Source: Clostridiales bacterium
GTDB taxonomy: Bacteria > Bacillota_A > Clostridia > Peptostreptococcales > Anaerovoracaceae
Reading direction: 5' to 3'
DNA: 9,500 bases
Assembly: GCA_015058265.1 (NCBI GenBank)
Contig: SVCR01000043.1
Location: 1-9,500, forward strand
The notes below the pieces were generated by a model. That model was not told the DNA's origin, made no database searches, and saw only the letters and a program-made list of their open reading frames with translations. Shown here piece by piece: positions 7,414-9,500 of this stretch; position 1 is the first letter of the stretch, and each line of letters starts with the position of its first letter. The position numbers were made by a program, and so were the translations under genes.

Positions 7414-7598
7414 ATGGGAAAAAATTGCATTGTTTTATCGAGAAGGATCGCAGCGATACTGATCACTGCGATCATGATCCTCACTAGGGTGCCGGTGTCG
7501 ATGACGTGACCGGTGCGACATGCACTTCGTCAGCATTGATCGAAATGATACATAGAGTATTATCGGGTGAAGGCACCGTGACAGAAAGCGCGGGATAA
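7414..7598 (+). pseudogene. Remnant of an exported FMN-binding (FMN_bind) domain protein
   Basis: Two pieces in different frames look like the ends of one gene. The first, ATG 7414 to about 7485, has GAAAGGA (7397-7403) ten bases upstream and encodes a signal-peptide-like start, MGKNCIVLSRRIAAILITAI and so on; it stops at TGA 7507-7509. The second frame, 7488-7598, reads GAGVDDVTGATCTSSALIEM and then IHRVLSGEGTVTESAG before TAA 7596-7598. VDDVTGATCTSSALIEM matches the end of FMN_bind domains, where (S/T)GATxTS holds the Thr that ApbE flavinylates (here Thr, codon 7518-7520). A TAG at 7485-7487 closes the second frame just upstream, so the pieces cannot be read as one protein without a frame change. 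The missing middle, usually 60 or more residues, implies an internal deletion near 7480-7488. Position after apbE strongly supports the call. Family identity is from motif only. Confidence 0.7.
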
Positions 7599-7650
7599 CA
7601 GCTTGCTGCAGCTTTGTCTCGGACGGATAAGCTTGCTGCAGCTTTGTCCT
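7593..7650 (+). repeat. Imperfect tandem duplication, about 30 bp unit
   Basis: GCTTGCTGCAGCTTTGTC occurs at 7601-7618 and again at 7631-7648. Both copies are preceded by GGATAA (7593-7598 and 7625-7630) and followed by TCGG-type sequence, with small indels between copies. Each unit contains the palindrome GCTGCAGC. The first GGATAA contains the stop codon of the FMN_bind remnant, so the duplication begins at the end of that gene. No coding role is evident. Confidence 0.75.
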
Positions 7651-7700
7651 CGGCTAAATTCAAAAAGGACCAATGATCGGACACAATGACTGCGGACGTA

Positions 7701-7709
7701 TGTTATAAT
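7701..7709 (+). promoter_or_regulatory. Extended -10 promoter for the surE-isochorismatase gene
   Basis: TGTTATAAT is an exact extended -10 element and is identical to the one in front of apbE. No convincing -35 box lies 16-18 bases upstream. Transcription would begin near 7716, giving a leader of about 40 bases before ATG 7755. Confidence 0.55.
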
Positions 7710-7754
7710 TAAAAGCCGATGAAGGTTTAGATTATTCATAAAGGGGATCTGCAG

Positions 7755-9101
7755 ATGAATATACTCATTACTAATGATGACGGAATAGAGGCTCTCGGAA
7801 TCAGAAAACTGACAGCTGCGCTCAGTGAGTACGGTGATGTTTACGTCGCAGCTCCTGCAGAACAGCAGAGCGCGAAGAGCCAGAGTATAACTACCAGAGA
7901 GCAGATACATCCTGTCGAAGTACCAATGTTCGGAGCTGTTCAGGCCTGGGCAGTTGACGGGACCCCGACTGACTGCGTGATGTGGGCAGTGAAGCATTTC
8001 CGGGACAGGGGCATAGAGTTTGACCGTCTTTTCAGCGGTATCAATCACGGACATAATTACGGTATCGCCGCATACTATTCGGGCACGATAGGCGCAGCAA
8101 GAGAGGGCGCGCTGAATGGTATTCGTTCTGTTGCGATGTCTGTCCGTTCTCATGGCGCATCCGAATTCGACTATATATGCAGTCTGATACCTAGACTGAT
8201 GGAAATGTCTTCATCACTTACACCTGCTACTATACTGAGCGTGAATGCTCCTAATCTTCCGTCATGGGCTGTAAAAGGTGTCAAAGTCGTTGAGGTAGCT
8301 CCTTGGGGATACCGTGAAGGTTTCGGGTTCACTGAGACTGAGCCGGGTATGTACAAGATGGGAGCGCATGCTATCGAGCCGCCTGTCAGGGAACTGGCGG
8401 GAAGGACTGCAGATTTTGCCTATGGTTACGGAAGGAAGTACGCCGGCACTTCAGGCGAGCACAGATATGATATCGATTATGTGCTCGACGATTATGCAAC
8501 TATCAGCCCGCTCGTTTCACATACATCGGATGATACCGCGCTGAGAAAGCTTCAGGGACTGTTCCCGGATGAAGAGACATTGGCAGTCTTCGTTGACGTG
8601 CAGGAGAATGCTGTATCCGGAGTGATCAGCAGAGACCGCTTCGAGAAGAATTTATTCGGCTTTTCCCGCTGCATCAACAGACTCGGCCTGCCGTCCCTCA
8701 TCACCGAGCTGTATGGGATGGGCAATACTATTCCTGCAGCAGTCCCGGAGGGAGGAAGAACTGAGACGGTTGTCAGAAGAGAGTTCAGTGCGTGGGGTTC
8801 GGCAGATTTCTCCGCCAAAATGCAGAATGTGAAAACCGGCAGGGTAATGATCGCCGGCGCGGAGACTCACGCATCTGTACTGAGGACGGCACTGGACTTC
8901 AGAGACAAGGGCTATGAAGTGACCGTTATAGAGGATTGCTGTGCGTCGAGAGGCGGGCATGATCATAAGATGGCGATCGAGGCTATGAGATCAGCAGGCT
9001 GCACCATAATGACATACAGAATGGCTGTAACACAGCTGCTCTATACGACTAATCACCCGGCAGCTGAAGCCGTTATGAAGATAATGAATGAAAGAGACTG
9101 A
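7755..9101 (+). CDS. surE: SurE nucleotidase fused to an isochorismatase-like domain lacking the catalytic Cys
   Basis: A 448-residue protein; ordinary SurE is about 250. ATG 7755 follows AAGGGGA (7741-7747) by seven bases. Residues 1-255 are SurE (5'/3'-nucleotidase): NILITNDDG with metal ligands Asp8 and Asp9, APAEQQSAKSQSIT (33-46, Ser39 in the ligand position), AVDGTPTDC (66-74), SGINHGHNYG with Asn97 (94-103) and YYSGTIGAAREG (107-118). Residues 274-445 are an isochorismatase/cysteine-hydrolase domain: VFVDVQ with Asp281, RREFSAW (341-347), AGAETHASVLRTALD (367-381), EDCCASRGGHDHKMAIEAM (393-411) and a C-terminal NHPAAEAV. In active relatives the third motif is GxETHxCV; here Ser374 (TCT at 8874-8876) replaces Cys, and Arg341 appears to replace the Lys. 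The nucleotidase half looks intact, while the second half may be inactive, regulatory or altered. It is apparently monocistronic. Confidence 0.88.
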   Translation: MNILITNDDGIEALGIRKLTAALSEYGDVYVAAPAEQQSAKSQSITTREQIHPVEVPMFGAVQAWAVDGTPTDCVMWAVKHFRDRGIEFDRLFSGINHGHNYGIAAYYSGTIGAAREGALNGIRSVAMSVRSHGASEFDYICSLIPRLMEMSSSLTPATILSVNAPNLPSWAVKGVKVVEVAPWGYREGFGFTETEPGMYKMGAHAIEPPVRELAGRTADFAYGYGRKYAGTSGEHRYDIDYVLDDYATISPLVSHTSDDTALRKLQGLFPDEETLAVFVDVQENAVSGVISRDRFEKNLFGFSRCINRLGLPSLITELYGMGNTIPAAVPEGGRTETVVRREFSAWGSADFSAKMQNVKTGRVMIAGAETHASVLRTALDFRDKGYEVTVIEDCCASRGGHDHKMAIEAMRSAGCTIMTYRMAVTQLLYTTNHPAAEAVMKIMNERD

Positions 9102-9169
9102 TAGGCGGCAGAACCTGCTTTTGCAAATGACAGAAACATCTTGGATTATCTGAGAAACATCAGTAAATC

Positions 9170-9198
9170 TTGACAACTTCAGTGTGTTGATGTATATT
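9170..9198 (+). promoter_or_regulatory. Strong sigma-70-type promoter for tRNA-Thr and tuf
   Basis: TTGACA (9170-9175) is separated by exactly 17 bases from TATATT (9193-9198). The start of transcription is expected near 9205, just before the tRNA at 9212. This is the best consensus promoter in the window, as fits a tRNA/EF-Tu unit. Confidence 0.8.
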
Positions 9199-9211
9199 CT
9201 TAATGCTATGC

Positions 9212-9288
9212 GCTGTTGTAGCTCAGGTGGTAGAGCACATCCTTGGTAAGGATGAGGTTCGGCAGTTCGAGTCTGCTCAACAGCTCCA
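9212..9288 (+). tRNA. tRNA-Thr (anticodon GGT)
   Basis: A full cloverleaf is visible. Acceptor GCTGTTG (9212-9218) pairs perfectly with CAACAGC (9278-9284). The D stem is GCTC/GAGC (9221-9224, 9233-9236). Anticodon stem CATCC/GGATG flanks the loop TTGGTAA with anticodon GGT at 9245-9247. T stem GGCAG/CTGCT (first pair G-T) flanks TTCGAGT. CCA is encoded at 9286-9288. The variable loop is six bases. A Thr(GGT) tRNA immediately before an EF-Tu gene is also the arrangement at E. coli thrT-tufB. Confidence 0.95.
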
Positions 9289-9300
9289 GCGATAAACGCA

Positions 9301-9332
9301 TAGGGACAGGGACGCTTGTCCCTAAATTTTTT
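9301..9332 (+). terminator. Terminator-like hairpin between tRNA-Thr and tuf (possible attenuator)
   Basis: TAGGGACA (9301-9308) pairs with TGTCCCTA (9317-9324), an 8 bp stem with an 8-base loop, followed after two A by TTTTTT (9327-9332). The left arm is doubled (AGGGAC at 9302 and at 9308), so an alternative shorter hairpin can form with 9308-9313. No clear promoter lies between it and tuf, so tuf may depend on read-through. Confidence 0.7.
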
Positions 9333-9334
9333 AG

Positions 9335-9352
9335 AAAAATAACGTTATTTTT
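9335..9352. repeat. Perfect 18 bp AT-rich palindrome before the tuf ribosome binding site
   Basis: AAAAATAACGTTATTTTT is an exact palindrome centred between 9343 and 9344. It extends with weaker pairs to 9332-9355, which touches the AGGAGG at 9355-9360. As RNA it would be a weak AU hairpin with an ACGT loop, followed by two further T. It could affect tuf translation initiation or be a second weak terminator. Confidence 0.65.
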
Positions 9353-9367
9353 TTAGGAGGAGAACAA

Positions 9368-9500
9368 ATGGCAAAACAGAAATACGAGAGAACCAAGCCG
9401 CATATCAACATTGGTACTATCGGACACGTTGACCACGGTAAGACAACTCTTACAGCAGCTATCACATCTGTACTGAACAGAAAGTACGGACTCGGTGGCG
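9368..9500 (+). CDS. tuf: Translation elongation factor EF-Tu, 3' end outside the window
   Basis: The first 44 codons are present. The N terminus [20 protein letters not shown] is diagnostic, followed by the P-loop GHVDHGKT (residues 19-26) and TLTAAIT. EF-Tu delivers aminoacyl-tRNA to the ribosome as a GTP complex in the cytoplasm. The start is supported by AGGAGG at 9355-9360, seven bases upstream. Expression probably comes from the promoter at 9170-9198 through tRNA-Thr and past the hairpin at 9301-9332. The rest of the gene, including the effector and domain 2/3 regions, is not visible. Confidence 0.97.
   Translation, partial: MAKQKYERTKPHINIGTIGHVDHGKTTLTAAITSVLNRKYGLGG

Noticed and set aside
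7446..7473. 8 bp inverted repeat GATCGCAG / CTGCGATC.
   Set aside because: It falls within the signal-peptide coding piece of the remnant and has no T-run; likely a by-product of repeated ATC/GCG codons.
7560..8153. Long open frame on the minus strand antisense to the surE start.
   Set aside because: It runs opposite strongly conserved SurE codons, and its translation is Cys/Arg/Ser-rich with no recognisable domain.
9107..9122. Short GGCAG/CTGCT hairpin with TTTT just after the surE stop, as a terminator.
   Set aside because: The stem is 4-5 bp with a 3-base loop and the T-run has only four bases; too weak to call.

Overview
The window looks like chromosomal DNA from a Gram-positive anaerobe of the Bacillota (class Clostridia). 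The evidence is the roughly half-GC coding DNA with strong AGGAGG-type ribosome binding sites and several exported proteins of families common in Clostridia. An EF-Tu gene beginning [16 protein letters not shown], preceded by tRNA-Thr(GGT), fits as well. A Family XIII / Anaerovoracaceae-type organism is my guess, but the genus cannot be read from the sequence. Two genes run off the ends: a DUF4956 protein on the left and tuf on the right.

Region 1 (3-5154, + strand) is a tightly packed envelope operon of five visible genes. They encode a DUF4956 membrane protein (5' end missing), a secreted beta-helix carbohydrate-binding lipoprotein, a fused GT2 glycosyltransferase/GtrA membrane protein, a phosphodiester glycosidase (NAGPA family), and an unrecognised four-helix membrane protein. 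Gaps are 18 and 29 nt, and the last two junctions overlap by 17 and 23 nt. Together they suggest synthesis, export and trimming of a cell-surface glycan. In related bacteria DUF4956 genes often sit beside a VTC-type polyphosphate polymerase gene, which could lie just left of the window.

Region 2 (5068-7598) is a flavin/redox module. A minus-strand pair encodes a NusG domain II protein and a Gx-transporter-family membrane protein. They are divergent from apbE, the exported FAD:protein FMN transferase. Downstream of apbE and its terminator lies a broken gene I identify from translation. It has an intact ribosome binding site and a signal-peptide-like start, then a frame change into the C-terminal end of an FMN-binding (FMN_bind) domain with its flavinylation motif VTGATCTS. 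The likely acceptor of the ApbE-transferred FMN has therefore been lost at this locus. The last gene of Region 1 and the Gx gene converge and overlap by 87 nt.

Region 3 (7593-9101) starts with a short tandem duplication and an extended -10 promoter, followed by a two-domain protein. Its N-terminal half is a SurE nucleotidase. Its C-terminal half is an isochorismatase-like hydrolase domain whose catalytic Cys is replaced by Ser and whose Lys appears to be replaced by Arg.

Region 4 (9170-9500) is the translation-factor locus. It holds a near-consensus promoter, tRNA-Thr(GGT), a terminator-like hairpin, a perfect AT-rich palindrome, a strong ribosome binding site and the first 44 codons of tuf.
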